In this document: positions 41,515 to 50,188 of the stretch, piece after piece | How the letters are laid out: each line of letters begins with the position of its first letter | How positions within the stretch are numbered: position 1 is the stretch's first letter | Assembly (NCBI GenBank): GCA_043798715.1 | Contig: JAZDOK010000099.1 | Coordinates: forward strand, 1-64,000 | DNA length: 64,000 nucleotides | From: JAZDOK01 sp043798715 | GTDB lineage: Bacteria; Vulcanimicrobiota; JAZDOK01 | Direction: 5' to 3' | Translations under genes and position numbers: made by a program | Notes under the pieces: model-generated | What the model was told of the DNA's origin: nothing | Databases searched by the model: none | Seen by the model: only the letters and a program-made list of their open reading frames with translations

Positions 41515-42075
41515 TTGAAGTGGCGGGAATGTCTGGTCAATCTTTTTTACCGGGCGGCGACGGGAAGCAGGGGGATTCGAAATCTGCTGACTCCGTTCGG
41601 GGCACTGTTTTTTGTCCTGATGCTCGCGTTGCTCGTTTTCGCTTCCTTCCGGCTGGATCGATTCCTGGGTTGGCCCGAATTTCCGGCTGGTTTCTGGACG
41701 CTCGTCCTCTGCGTTCTCTTTCTGGCCAAAGGACTTTTTCTCTGGCTGTGGTCTCTTGTTTGTTTTATTAAGGCCGGGGGGACCCCTGTGCCCTTTAACC
41801 CGCCGCCCAGGCTTTTGACCGATGGTCCTTACGCCTGGGTGAGGAACCCCATGATTTCAGGCGTATTTTGTCTGATGTTCGGGGTTGGCTTTCTGCTCAA
41901 GTCGCCCTCCCTGGTCTTTTTCTTCACGCCGGCTTTTATACTTATAAGTGTCCTGGAGCTGAAAATCATCGAGGAGCCGGAATTGGAGAAGCGCCTTGGC
42001 AGAGAGTACCTGGAATACAGGAAGATGGTTCCCATGTTTTTCCCCTGGGGGAATAAAAGCCCCGGAAGGAATTAA
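41515..42075 (+). CDS. Isoprenylcysteine carboxyl methyltransferase-family membrane protein
   Basis: A TTG start gives 186 residues with four membrane segments and the family region PRLLTDGPYAWVRNPMISGV and ELEKRLGREYLEYRKMVP. These SAM-dependent membrane methyltransferases (ICMT/PEMT) act on lipids or small hydrophobic substrates in bacteria; the substrate here is unknown. The next gene starts right after the stop (TAAATG), so they form an operon. Confidence 0.85.
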   Translation: MKWRECLVNLFYRAATGSRGIRNLLTPFGALFFVLMLALLVFASFRLDRFLGWPEFPAGFWTLVLCVLFLAKGLFLWLWSLVCFIKAGGTPVPFNPPPRLLTDGPYAWVRNPMISGVFCLMFGVGFLLKSPSLVFFFTPAFILISVLELKIIEEPELEKRLGREYLEYRKMVPMFFPWGNKSPGRN

Positions 42076-43107
42076 ATGACTCCGGAAAAAGAACGGGAGA
42101 AACTACTCAAGCTGGTTCAGATTGGAATTTTTCTTTTCATTTTCCTGGTTTGGGGGGGCTTTCTCTTCTCCGTATGGGTCCGGCATTCCCTCCCGCCGGA
42201 GAAAGGAAATGTTCCATCATCCCGGAGTGTATCGGAGACTCCTGAAAAAAGTCCGGAGCCTGAAATCACTCCTGCTGCGGCGCCGACGGCGGCGGCATCC
42301 CCGACGCCCCGGAGCACGAAATTTCGGAAACAGAGCGTGGAAGACCCCCGGGAATCCCCTTCCGAGACTGTTCAGCCTGAAATGACCTCTCCTGCGGCCA
42401 CTTTATTCCCGCAATCCTTCCTTCCGTCGCCTGAGCCGGAAGCTCAGGAGGATGACATATTCATCAGGGACATCATCTCCCCTGTTTTTACTCATGAGGA
42501 AAAAGTCCGGCCGACGGCTACGGAAGAGCGGCCCAGGCAGTATCTGCTGAACGGCGAAAAGATTTTTTATTCCCCTGATATTTCAGAGAAGAAACCTTCA
42601 GTTATCGAAGAAAATGGACAGATGAACAAAATCATAGACAAGGCGCTCCACTACCTGGAATCACGGTTTGAGTTTGTTTTTAATCGGCCTTTAGCGTTTG
42701 AGTTTGTCACCAGGGAGGAGATGGACAAGACCCTTAAAGACGGTCACATCGGCTTTTATCTGAAAGGATCAGATAGTGGGCAGCTTTTTCATCGGGTATA
42801 TATAGAGAAAGACAAGATGTATGAAGAAATTTTTGATACGACCCTGCACGAGTTGACGCATGCCTGGCAGATTGAAAACTGTCCGCCGGATCAGGATGAA
42901 AAAATCATGGAGGGCTTTGCCACCTGGATCGCCTGCAAGGGGCTTTTCGACGACGGCGATTATGCCCTTTACCATCAATATATAGATCACATGCGCAATC
43001 CGGTTTACGGCGTCGGATTTCGTTATATACTTCATCTTGAGGATGAAATTGGAGAAAAAAAAGTCGTCGAATTCATGAAGACGGCCAGAGAATTGCCTGA
43101 GTACTAA
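42076..43107 (+). CDS. Membrane-anchored protein with zinc metallopeptidase motif
   Basis: The 343-residue protein has one N-terminal membrane anchor (about 14-36), a long Pro/Glu/Ser-rich disordered region (40-185) and a C-terminal domain with TTLHELTHAWQIEN (HExxH) followed by IMEGFATW, whose Glu is at the spacing expected of gluzincins. The segment resembles the DA1-like peptidase domain. The predicted active domain would lie outside the cytoplasm. It is coupled to the methyltransferase gene. Protease activity is inferred from motif only. Confidence 0.7.
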   Translation: MTPEKEREKLLKLVQIGIFLFIFLVWGGFLFSVWVRHSLPPEKGNVPSSRSVSETPEKSPEPEITPAAAPTAAASPTPRSTKFRKQSVEDPRESPSETVQPEMTSPAATLFPQSFLPSPEPEAQEDDIFIRDIISPVFTHEEKVRPTATEERPRQYLLNGEKIFYSPDISEKKPSVIEENGQMNKIIDKALHYLESRFEFVFNRPLAFEFVTREEMDKTLKDGHIGFYLKGSDSGQLFHRVYIEKDKMYEEIFDTTLHELTHAWQIENCPPDQDEKIMEGFATWIACKGLFDDGDYALYHQYIDHMRNPVYGVGFRYILHLEDEIGEKKVVEFMKTARELPEY

Positions 43108-43128
43108 AGAAGGGTGATTAGAGACTTT

Positions 43129-43752
43129 TCAAAATGGCCGGTCGAGGATTCCGTACTCCTTCCAGGTCTTATAGTCAAAGTGCCACCATTCGCTGGGGAA
43201 GGGTATAAACCCCTCGGCCTTCATGGCCTCCTCCAGCAATTTTCGGTTATGGATGGCCTCTTTCGGCGCTTTCATATCGTTTCGGCCCGCCCTGGGCGTG
43301 AAATCATCAAAACCCGTCGGCATTTCAAGCTCCCGTCCGCCGGCGTCCACCAGGGTGACGTCCACGGCGGCGCCCCGGTTATGTTTAGAGCCCTTCTTCG
43401 GGTCCGCCACGTAGCGGGGATCGGGCAGCAGGGTCCACATGTATTTCTGCACGGAGAGGGGACGGTAAGCATCCCAGATTTTAAGCCCCAGGTGCTCTTT
43501 TTTCAGGTTTCTCTGGACCCTCGCCAGGGCCTCGGCCACCGGCCTGCGGAGGAGGGCCAGGTTGGCCGAATATAATTTACGGTGAGTGAAATTATTCGGC
43601 GTGGCGTAGGGAATGGCCACAAGAATGCTTCGGTCCACGCTCCTGATATCTACCAGCGCGTTCGCATTCGGGGCCGGCGCGGCCCGGAATACAGGGAGAA
43701 AAAGGGTCAGAAGAAGAAAAAGAGGAAGGACGCTTAATTTTCTTTTCATCAT
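43129..43752 (-). CDS. VanX/DdpX-like D-Ala-D-Ala dipeptidase (M15)
   Basis: The 207-residue protein has a signal peptide and the M15D motifs VDIRSVDRSILVAIPYATPN, IWDAYRPLSVQ, GSKHNRGAAVDVTL (zinc His/Asp) and PSEWWHFDY (catalytic Glu and zinc His). Such enzymes hydrolyse D-Ala-D-Ala, either in vancomycin resistance or in peptidoglycan turnover and dipeptide use. No vanH/vanA genes are present and the protein appears exported, so a turnover role is more likely than resistance. It follows the 152-residue protein by 4 bases. Confidence 0.9.
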   Translation of the reverse strand: MMKRKLSVLPLFLLLTLFLPVFRAAPAPNANALVDIRSVDRSILVAIPYATPNNFTHRKLYSANLALLRRPVAEALARVQRNLKKEHLGLKIWDAYRPLSVQKYMWTLLPDPRYVADPKKGSKHNRGAAVDVTLVDAGGRELEMPTGFDDFTPRAGRNDMKAPKEAIHNRKLLEEAMKAEGFIPFPSEWWHFDYKTWKEYGILDRPF

Positions 43753-43756
43753 CGCG

Positions 43757-44215
43757 TCACCGGCCCTGGTTTTTCAGCCAAACCCTCACTGCGTAACCGT
43801 CTTTTAAGCGGTAGGTTTTCTCAAGCGCAATGACCGGGGGACTCAAAGGCGTGATTGTCGCTGCGTTGATTAGGGTGTTGTATTCAACGACGAAATCTAT
43901 TTTCCCATCGCCCTCGATGTCAATGCCTTCGCCGATCTTATCCGGGATCTTTCTTGTCCGGATCCAGTCCACCTGGATGAATCCCTTCTTCCTGGGCTTA
44001 AAGAGGCCCTGAAAGACGGGCTCGTGGATTTCGGTTTTGTAGTCTCCATGGTCAATCGTTTTTACGATCCGGCCTCCGTTGTACCAGGGAGAGATGCTGA
44101 CGCCGGTGGCCGAGACCAGCGCCACGCTCCAGAACTTCATGCCGCCGAAGGTCGCGATGACAATAATTGTGCAGAGTATGGCCGCCGTGTATCCCAGGAA
44201 TGCTTTAAATTTCAT
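43757..44215 (-). CDS. Unknown exported or membrane-anchored protein of the redox module
   Basis: The 152-residue protein has one N-terminal hydrophobic segment (about 8-30) and a beta-rich extracytoplasmic part with IDIEGDGKIDFVVEYNT, an Asp-rich loop resembling a calcium-binding repeat of FG-GAP type. There are no cysteines outside the first segment and no haem motif. It lies 32 bases after the NapH-like gene and just before the VanX-like gene, so all four genes are likely one transcript. Function is not recognised. Confidence 0.6.
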   Translation of the reverse strand: MKFKAFLGYTAAILCTIIVIATFGGMKFWSVALVSATGVSISPWYNGGRIVKTIDHGDYKTEIHEPVFQGLFKPRKKGFIQVDWIRTRKIPDKIGEGIDIEGDGKIDFVVEYNTLINAATITPLSPPVIALEKTYRLKDGYAVRVWLKNQGR

Positions 44216-44247
44216 TTAGGTGCTCCTTTTCTTCCAGCGCCCATGAG

Positions 44248-45417
44248 TTAGAACAGGCTCCCGGTGGTAATCAACTTGAAAAGGCGGGCAATCGCTCCGG
44301 CGATCGTGCCTCCGCCGAAGGTCGCCCCAAACAGCCAGGCGGGATAGAGGAAGAGGTTGCGGTCCAGTATAGCCCTTTTGCACGCTTCCGTACCTTTAAC
44401 ATGGAAGGAGATGGCCTGTTTCGGACAGTTGTCCACGCACTTTCCACACTTGGTGCACGACAGGAGGGCGCGTCCCCCGGCCAGACTCTCTTCATCGATG
44501 GAAAGAGTCGGGCATAGCTGGATGCATTTTTTGCAGTGGACGCATTTTTCCGGGTCAATGCGCACGTCAAAGACGTTGACCGCGTTCGTCAGGGATTGAA
44601 AGGCCGCAAAGGGACAGAAGAGGCTGCACTGAGTGCGTTTGCCTGTGAGGATTGGGAGAAGGACCACCAGAAACAGGAAAAGCATGAAGAAGATAACAGT
44701 CTGAATGACTCTCGCCGAAGAGGTGACCTCCGGAAATTCGGTGACCGCCTTAAAGGGGCAGAGCCACTCGCAGTAGGATGGTGAGAGGGTGGCGGCTGAA
44801 ATCAGCGCCATCCCGATGAGGACGGCCCATGGCAGGAGAGTGAAGCGCCGGTCAATTTTCTTGATTGGCGGCTTTCTGAGAATCTGAGCAAAGCCGGCGT
44901 CCATGCCGCCGAAAAAGCAGGCCCAGGAGCACCAGCCCCTCCCGAGGGCCAGGGAGGCCCCCAGCCAGATGACGACCATGGTGGCGACGGGGGCGAAACT
45001 TCCGAGGAGAGAGCCGGGGAATATGATCGTTTTCGTAAGGATCGCCGGGATAAGAATGAACGGCAGTACCAGATGACAGAAGGGGGTCTCCCCGGCCATC
45101 ATGTCGGCGTCTTTAAGCAGCATGGAACCGCGGATTTCAATCAGGTTGGTTATAAAACCGAATACGAAGCAGACCGCCAGGGTGGTGAAGAAAATCGCGC
45201 GGTAGCGATTCGTCTTCTGGGTGGACATCATGAGATAGAACAGGGTGACCAGGAATACCCAGGTGATAATGACGGCTGTCAAGGTGATTGGATCTTTCGG
45301 TTTTTCCTTTCCGGTGAGGGTCATGGCCAGGAGGAGGGCCATGGGGATTGTCAATAGAAGGGGTTTAAGAAATTGCCATTTCTGCGGGGAGCCGGTTTTC
45401 ATCTCATCGCTGTTCAT
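44248..45417 (-). CDS. NapH/MauN-like membrane ferredoxin (2x 4Fe-4S)
   Basis: ATG 45417 overlaps the upstream stop as ATGA. The 389-residue protein has about six membrane segments, with cytoplasmic motifs RGWCSWACFFGGMD, SPSYCEWLCPFKAV and RTQCSLFCPFAAF typical of the NapH/NosR/RdxB group. Two C-terminal ferredoxin clusters follow (CVHCKKCIQLCP and CTKCGKCVDNCP). It probably moves electrons across or along the membrane. With the CcdA-like gene upstream, a thiol-reducing or metal-cofactor maturation role is plausible but unproven. Confidence 0.88.
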   Translation of the reverse strand: MNSDEMKTGSPQKWQFLKPLLLTIPMALLLAMTLTGKEKPKDPITLTAVIITWVFLVTLFYLMMSTQKTNRYRAIFFTTLAVCFVFGFITNLIEIRGSMLLKDADMMAGETPFCHLVLPFILIPAILTKTIIFPGSLLGSFAPVATMVVIWLGASLALGRGWCSWACFFGGMDAGFAQILRKPPIKKIDRRFTLLPWAVLIGMALISAATLSPSYCEWLCPFKAVTEFPEVTSSARVIQTVIFFMLFLFLVVLLPILTGKRTQCSLFCPFAAFQSLTNAVNVFDVRIDPEKCVHCKKCIQLCPTLSIDEESLAGGRALLSCTKCGKCVDNCPKQAISFHVKGTEACKRAILDRNLFLYPAWLFGATFGGGTIAGAIARLFKLITTGSLF

Positions 45418-46076
45418 TGAATTTTCATCCCTCCAATACACTTCATCATTCCCAGATAAAAATAGTACGCGCCCATCAGGACGGCAGTCATCTTTCCCAC
45501 CATCCGCACCTGGGGGAAGCGGGTTAGAAGTCCCAGGAAAGGCATGGGAAGAAAAAACGGGAGCGTCCCCAGGAAAAACATGAAGAAGAAAGCAACGCTT
45601 CCAAGCAGGGTGGCGGTGTTCGACGAATCGGCGAGAGCCATGAGGAAAGGAGGGCAGATGTTGATCCCTGTCAGAAAACCGAGCAGGGCGGGAAAGAGAG
45701 CGCTTCCGCTCCTGATGAATTTCAAGGCGGAGGATTTAGCCGCGGCGTCGGCAGCACAGGGGATCCTGAAGTCAAAGAGCCCGTAAGCGGCCAGGAAGAG
45801 AGAAAGTATTATAAAGACCACGCCAAAGAAAATCTCGCGTTGCGGAAGGAATTTCAACAGGGTTTGCCCGGATTCCCAGGCGATTATGCCGAAGAGGAGG
45901 TAACCCAGCAGACGGCCCATCATAAACCGGATCAGCGAGAGGAAGTTTCCGCCTGTCTTCTTTCCCTCTCCAAGGAAGTATGGCGTCAGGACCGGCGCGC
46001 AGGAGAAAAGGCAGACCGTCCCGCTGGAAAGTCCCAGAAAAAATCCTTGAATTGGTATATGAGGCGCAAAGATCAT
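45414..46076 (-). CDS. CcdA/DsbD-like thiol-electron transporter (sulfite-exporter-like fold)
   Basis: The start at ATG 46076 (MIFAPHIPIQGFFLGLSSGT) fits the topology; the longer frame to 46223 overlaps the M30 gene end and lacks family character. The 220-residue protein has six membrane segments and conserved Cys in TVCLFSCAPVLTPYF and GINICPPFL, the two positions used by CcdA/DsbD to pass electrons from thioredoxin outward. It is the first gene of a module with a membrane ferredoxin, which may be its partner. Confidence 0.82.
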   Translation of the reverse strand: MIFAPHIPIQGFFLGLSSGTVCLFSCAPVLTPYFLGEGKKTGGNFLSLIRFMMGRLLGYLLFGIIAWESGQTLLKFLPQREIFFGVVFIILSLFLAAYGLFDFRIPCAADAAAKSSALKFIRSGSALFPALLGFLTGINICPPFLMALADSSNTATLLGSVAFFFMFFLGTLPFFLPMPFLGLLTRFPQVRMVGKMTAVLMGAYYFYLGMMKCIGGMKIQ

Positions 46077-46191
46077 GTAAGTATATTCTTTCTCTTTAAT
46101 CCCCTTGTTTTTGATTATTTCTCCAAAAAGAAACCGTCTACCTTCATCTCCAGGGGACATAACCCTTTTTTGAGACTTGCGAGACGCGATA

Positions 46192-47757
46192 CTATGGCGA
46201 GACGACCATATACATTCCCTCAACGGGATTATCCGCGGGTCTTCGCCTCACGGTCAGGTTGAGCGCAGAGCCGTCGCCTCCTGAAAACTCGAAATATTCC
46301 GCTGCCCAGGGGCCGAAGGCGCCCGCAGCCGGGTAGTCGTCATAAGCATCCGCCACGGGATAAGAAACAATTTTTTTAATGAGAAGTTCATCCGGAGAAC
46401 CGGGGGGGGCATCGAAATGCTGCAGATCCATGGCCGGGAGGCTGCAAATACCTCCGCCTGTCCAGGTGTAGGTCGCGGCAGGGTAATTGTATGGGGTGCC
46501 CTGCGTATTGCACTTGTACAGGCAATTGGCGGCGATCCATTTTCGAAAAACATCGGGAAACCTGTCGCTGTATCCGGACGCCGACAGGGCGGCGTTGACG
46601 GCCTCTATGCCGACTTTATCGTTGTTGACGATGTTGAAACAGAGGTTGTTGGTATAATGCCGTATAAGGTAACTGGCGAACATGCCGGCAATGGCGTAGT
46701 CGTAAGAATCGGGACTGGGCGGAGCATGGTTCCACTCGGTCAGAGAACAATATGGCTTCTCGCAGAACCAGAAAGTTACATCCTGGGGGAAATCCATAAG
46801 TTCCGATGCGCCCATCGCCAGGCCCTCGCTTAACCAGGGGTCATCACCGTACTGTCCGGTTTTGATATATTTCTGGTAAATTTCGATCAGATGAAAAAAT
46901 TCGTGAACGGAAACCGCTTCCAATCCATATATGTCCGTAGAAAGTGATTCTATATAAAACATTTTTCTCTCGTTGGAGTATGGAATCTGTTCGTTCTTGG
47001 GAAGCATGTCATATATCACCTGTGAAATATTGCTGTTAAAGAGGACGGTGACCTTCGTGTCTCCGTTTATTCCGACAGGCTGTTCTTCGCCGAACGCTGC
47101 GTGCATCCTGGGATAGATTTCGTCAAACCACCTCTGAAATTCATCAACAGAGCTCTGAGTCATGGCTCCTTTCCCCCACTCGGAATCCTGCACATAGACA
47201 CAGCAATAGGCTCCGACCTTGCGGCAGGTGGCTCTCACCTGTTCCCCCATGAATGAATTCAAATAAAAAGCACGGGATTCTCCCTCGGCGTCTTTGCTTT
47301 GCACCGCTTTATATGACGAAATATCTGTGGATTGAGCGGAAAAAAGCTTTGTCGCTAATGGTGTCCCGCAGATAAAAGAACGGCCCTGGCCGGAATGAAC
47401 CGGTACATTCTTTTCAGAGGGCTTGACTGCAGAAGTCTTTAATTTAGATGAGAGGCTGGCGGAATAGCTGAAAGAAGGCCGCGAGAGCGAGAAATCCCTG
47501 GCGTATATAACCATGTAAACCTTTGTTTGCGGGGAGAAACCATCGATGCTGTTACTTGAAACGCCGTTGACAAAGTTTAAATTGACAAGTCCCGCCCCCG
47601 GAACGGGTGCCGGAGCCTGGGTCGTGAGCGGAGCCGGCCCTGCCGAACCGCCCCCCCCGCCCCCCCAGGAAGTCAATAAAAATGCGATGACAACAAGAAA
47701 ACCGGGTAGAATAATCTTTTGCCTCAAGCTGCGCCTCCTTGAGGGAAACTGGTCCAA
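46192..47757 (-). CDS. Secreted M30-like metallopeptidase
   Basis: The 521-residue protein has a signal peptide (KIILPGFLVVIAFLLTSW) followed by GGGGGGS. The middle contains NGDTKVTVLFNSNISQVIYD and AVSVHEFFHLIEIYQKY (HExxH) followed by DPWLSEGLAMGASELM, the pattern of the M30 (hyicolysin) group, with Glu as the third ligand. The C-terminal 150 residues are beta-rich. The usual lipobox Cys before the glycine run is Trp here, next to a long G tract. It probably acts on the cell surface or outside. Confidence 0.8.
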   Translation of the reverse strand: MDQFPSRRRSLRQKIILPGFLVVIAFLLTSWGGGGGGSAGPAPLTTQAPAPVPGAGLVNLNFVNGVSSNSIDGFSPQTKVYMVIYARDFSLSRPSFSYSASLSSKLKTSAVKPSEKNVPVHSGQGRSFICGTPLATKLFSAQSTDISSYKAVQSKDAEGESRAFYLNSFMGEQVRATCRKVGAYCCVYVQDSEWGKGAMTQSSVDEFQRWFDEIYPRMHAAFGEEQPVGINGDTKVTVLFNSNISQVIYDMLPKNEQIPYSNERKMFYIESLSTDIYGLEAVSVHEFFHLIEIYQKYIKTGQYGDDPWLSEGLAMGASELMDFPQDVTFWFCEKPYCSLTEWNHAPPSPDSYDYAIAGMFASYLIRHYTNNLCFNIVNNDKVGIEAVNAALSASGYSDRFPDVFRKWIAANCLYKCNTQGTPYNYPAATYTWTGGGICSLPAMDLQHFDAPPGSPDELLIKKIVSYPVADAYDDYPAAGAFGPWAAEYFEFSGGDGSALNLTVRRRPADNPVEGMYMVVSP

Positions 47758-47825
47758 ACGATAAGTTACTTCTGAATTATTCTGTGAGAATCTGACTTAT
47801 CCTTCGGCCCGTGGTATACCCCATG

Positions 47826-47842
47826 CCTGCCGGTGCGGCAGG
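47826..47842. promoter_or_regulatory. Perfect 7-bp inverted repeat in divergent intergenic region
   Basis: CCTGCCG-GTG-CGGCAGG lies between the divergent M30 and flavoprotein genes (47758-48014). It could be an operator or an RNA hairpin in the flavoprotein leader. No clear -10/-35 pair was seen near it. Confidence 0.35.
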
Positions 47843-48014
47843 TGCCAGGGAGCGCCGGGCCGCCGGCAAAGGGAGGGGCCGAATTCCCTTCCCTGAATCA
47901 GTTCGGAAGCAGAAAATATCAGGAGAGAAGGGAAAAGGCGAACTGCTTGAGAAAAAGCTATCAGCGGCAAGAGGAACAGGCATTGACTTATCAAACGTTC
48001 AGGGAGGGAAAGTC

Positions 48015-49403
48015 GTGAAAGTCACAGTTATTTCAGGGAGTCCCAAGGGTGAACATAGCGTCACACTCCGGTATCTGGAATACATCAAGAAGAGGTTCCC
48101 GGCCCATGAATACACCGTTTTCCATGCCGGGCGGGACATCCGGAAGATTGAAAACGATGAGGAGCTCTTTCAGTCCATCCTGGAGGCGGTGCGCCGTTCC
48201 GACGCCGTGCTCTGGTGCTTTCCCGTTTTCTACCTGTGCGTTCCCTCCCCCCTGAAACGTTTTATCGAGCTTGTTTTCGAGCATGGGAAGAAAGAGGTTT
48301 TCCAGGGCAAGTACGCCAGCGCCGTTACGACTTCGGGCCACTTCTTCGATCACGTCGCCCACAACTACGTCCACTCCGTCAGCGAAGATCTGGGGATGCA
48401 GTACCTTAAGGGTTTCTCGGCCGAGATGCAGGATCTCCTGAGGCCTGAGAGCCGCGAAAATCTGGATAACTTTGCCGAACGATTTTTCCGTACGGCTGTG
48501 GAAAAACAGCCGCTGGAAAAAGTATTTGAGCCGTTAAAGGCCGGCATTCCGGAATATCAACCAGGTGAGGTCGCTCCTTCCGCCAAAAGCGGGAAGTGGA
48601 AAGTCGTGCTGGTGACCGATGCCGCCGGGGACGACGTTAACCTTAAGCGGATGACGGATTCGTTCATGGCCTCCCTCCCGAATCCGGTTGAGGTGGTCAA
48701 CCTGAACCGGATCCTGATGAAAGGCGGCTGCCTGAGCTGTTATCAGTGCGGGATAGACAACGTCTGCGTCTATGACGACGACGTCGGGAGCATCTACCGC
48801 GAGAAGCTGATGAAGGCCGATGCCATAGTATATGCCGCCGGAATCAGAGATCGTTTTTTTTCCTCCCGCATGAAGATGTTCTGGGATCGCTCTTTCTACC
48901 TGGGTCACGCCCCTCCGCTCATGGGGAAACAGGCGGCCTGGATTATCTCCGGACCGCTGCGGCAGATTCCGGACCTGCGCCAGATGATAGAGTCTCTCAT
49001 GGAAAACTGTCCGATGTCACTCGTTGGAATCGTGACTGACGAGTACCCCGCTTCGGGGGAAATCACCGGTCTTCTTGAAAACATGGGGCGGGAAATCCTG
49101 TTGGCTGTCGAAAGGAAAATACGCCGGCAGCCGTCATTTTTCGGCGTTGGCGGGCACCTGCTCTTCCGGGATCTCATCTACAGAGGGAGTTATCTGTTCC
49201 GGGCTGACGACCGTTTCTACCGGAAGCACGGTTTATATGATTATCCCCAGAATAATCTGGGCGAGAGACTGACCAGCATCCTGCTCTGGAACCTTACTTC
49301 CATCCCCGCAATTCGCAGGAAGTTCTTTCAGGGGGCCTTCGAGAAGATGCTGGAGCCATATAAGAAGCTTCTCAAGGATGTCGGGCCCCGCCAGGGCTGT
49401 TAA
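48015..49403 (+). CDS. NAD(P)H-dependent flavoprotein, two flavodoxin-like domains
   Basis: The open frame extends upstream to 47811, but that part is not protein-like. GTG 48015 begins KVTVISGSPKGEHSVTLRYL, the FMN-binding loop, with GGGAGGGAAA before it. The 462-residue protein has two related domains: an NADPH-dependent FMN reductase fold (1-190) and a second (about 195-400) with GGCLSCYQCGIDNVCVYDDD, a cysteine-rich segment where iron-sulfur flavoproteins bind clusters. The remaining 60 residues are helical. Fusion of two such domains is unusual. The electron acceptor is unknown. Confidence 0.82.
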   Translation: MKVTVISGSPKGEHSVTLRYLEYIKKRFPAHEYTVFHAGRDIRKIENDEELFQSILEAVRRSDAVLWCFPVFYLCVPSPLKRFIELVFEHGKKEVFQGKYASAVTTSGHFFDHVAHNYVHSVSEDLGMQYLKGFSAEMQDLLRPESRENLDNFAERFFRTAVEKQPLEKVFEPLKAGIPEYQPGEVAPSAKSGKWKVVLVTDAAGDDVNLKRMTDSFMASLPNPVEVVNLNRILMKGGCLSCYQCGIDNVCVYDDDVGSIYREKLMKADAIVYAAGIRDRFFSSRMKMFWDRSFYLGHAPPLMGKQAAWIISGPLRQIPDLRQMIESLMENCPMSLVGIVTDEYPASGEITGLLENMGREILLAVERKIRRQPSFFGVGGHLLFRDLIYRGSYLFRADDRFYRKHGLYDYPQNNLGERLTSILLWNLTSIPAIRRKFFQGAFEKMLEPYKKLLKDVGPRQGC

Positions 49404-50170
49404 AACACGCAGGGATCGCCCACGTTATCGTATCTTCTGGGTTTGTTCGGATAGTTTGAGCGCTTGATCACGAAGCTGTTCACCCGGAAGCCCCCGCAGT
49501 CGGGGGGCTCAATCTCGTGGTCGCCGTCTTTCCCGAAGCGGTCTTCCATGTATTTCTTGGGCCCCTTTTCGCCGTTATACTTGGCGACGCTGATGTGGCC
49601 GATGTCCAGGAAGTCCTTTCGTTCGCTCTTATAACCGACACAGTATTCATCGAAGACATTCCTGATTAATTTGACGAATTTGGTCGCCTCTGAAGATTTG
49701 CCCAGGTTGAATACGATGTAGCCGATGTCCTTTCCCGCAGCTCCCTGAGCGTGAAGGGTGGCTTTGCCGACTGCATTTTTCAGGCTGAAGGACACGGCCT
49801 TCTGAACGATTTTAGCCATGGCTTTATTGAAGTTCGAATCTTTTCTCGGGTCCTCTTTTGTTGTGAGCTCCACGAGGGTGGAATGAAGGTTCTCATAGGG
49901 ATGGTCGCTGTCGTCAAAGTCGGTGTAAGCAAGTTTATGGACGCTGGAAAGGTAGTTGTAGATCTCGATCTGCCTGTCCAGGATGCTTCTCTTGGTGTCG
50001 CCGGGGAGCTCCAGGGCCAGAAAGTAGCCGCCCGTCTGCGCCGAGGCAGCGGATTTTGGATGATGAGTCGGGGCCCGGCCTGAAGTGCCTCCGGCCTTTC
50101 CATATTCGGCGAAAAGAAAAATTGAAATGAATAACGCGGTGGCGATGCTGATAGTTTTCATCTTCGTCAT
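49400..50170 (-). CDS. Secreted 2H-phosphoesterase-like protein
   Basis: The 256-residue protein has a signal peptide (ISIATALFISIFLFAEYG). The mature part shows two HxT/S motifs, ENLHSTLVEL (about residue 95) and IGHISVAKY (about 194), in beta strands about 100 residues apart, the hallmark of 2H phosphoesterases such as LigT and cyclic phosphodiesterases. Those are usually cytoplasmic and act on RNA ends or cyclic nucleotides, so export is unusual. A Pro/Tyr-rich C-terminus follows. Its 3' end abuts the flavoprotein gene. The assignment rests on motifs alone. Confidence 0.6.
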   Translation of the reverse strand: MTKMKTISIATALFISIFLFAEYGKAGGTSGRAPTHHPKSAASAQTGGYFLALELPGDTKRSILDRQIEIYNYLSSVHKLAYTDFDDSDHPYENLHSTLVELTTKEDPRKDSNFNKAMAKIVQKAVSFSLKNAVGKATLHAQGAAGKDIGYIVFNLGKSSEATKFVKLIRNVFDEYCVGYKSERKDFLDIGHISVAKYNGEKGPKKYMEDRFGKDGDHEIEPPDCGGFRVNSFVIKRSNYPNKPRRYDNVGDPCVF

Positions 50171-50188
50171 CTGCTCGACCTCCCGTTT

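Noticed and set aside
43129..43752. Vancomycin resistance cluster
   Set aside because: Only a VanX-like gene is present; no vanH, vanA or vanRS-type genes are adjacent, and the protein has a signal peptide.
47811..48014. Longer start for the flavoprotein gene
   Set aside because: The upstream 68 codons are Arg/Gly/Ala-rich without family similarity, while the FMN-binding loop starts right at GTG 48015 with a ribosome site.
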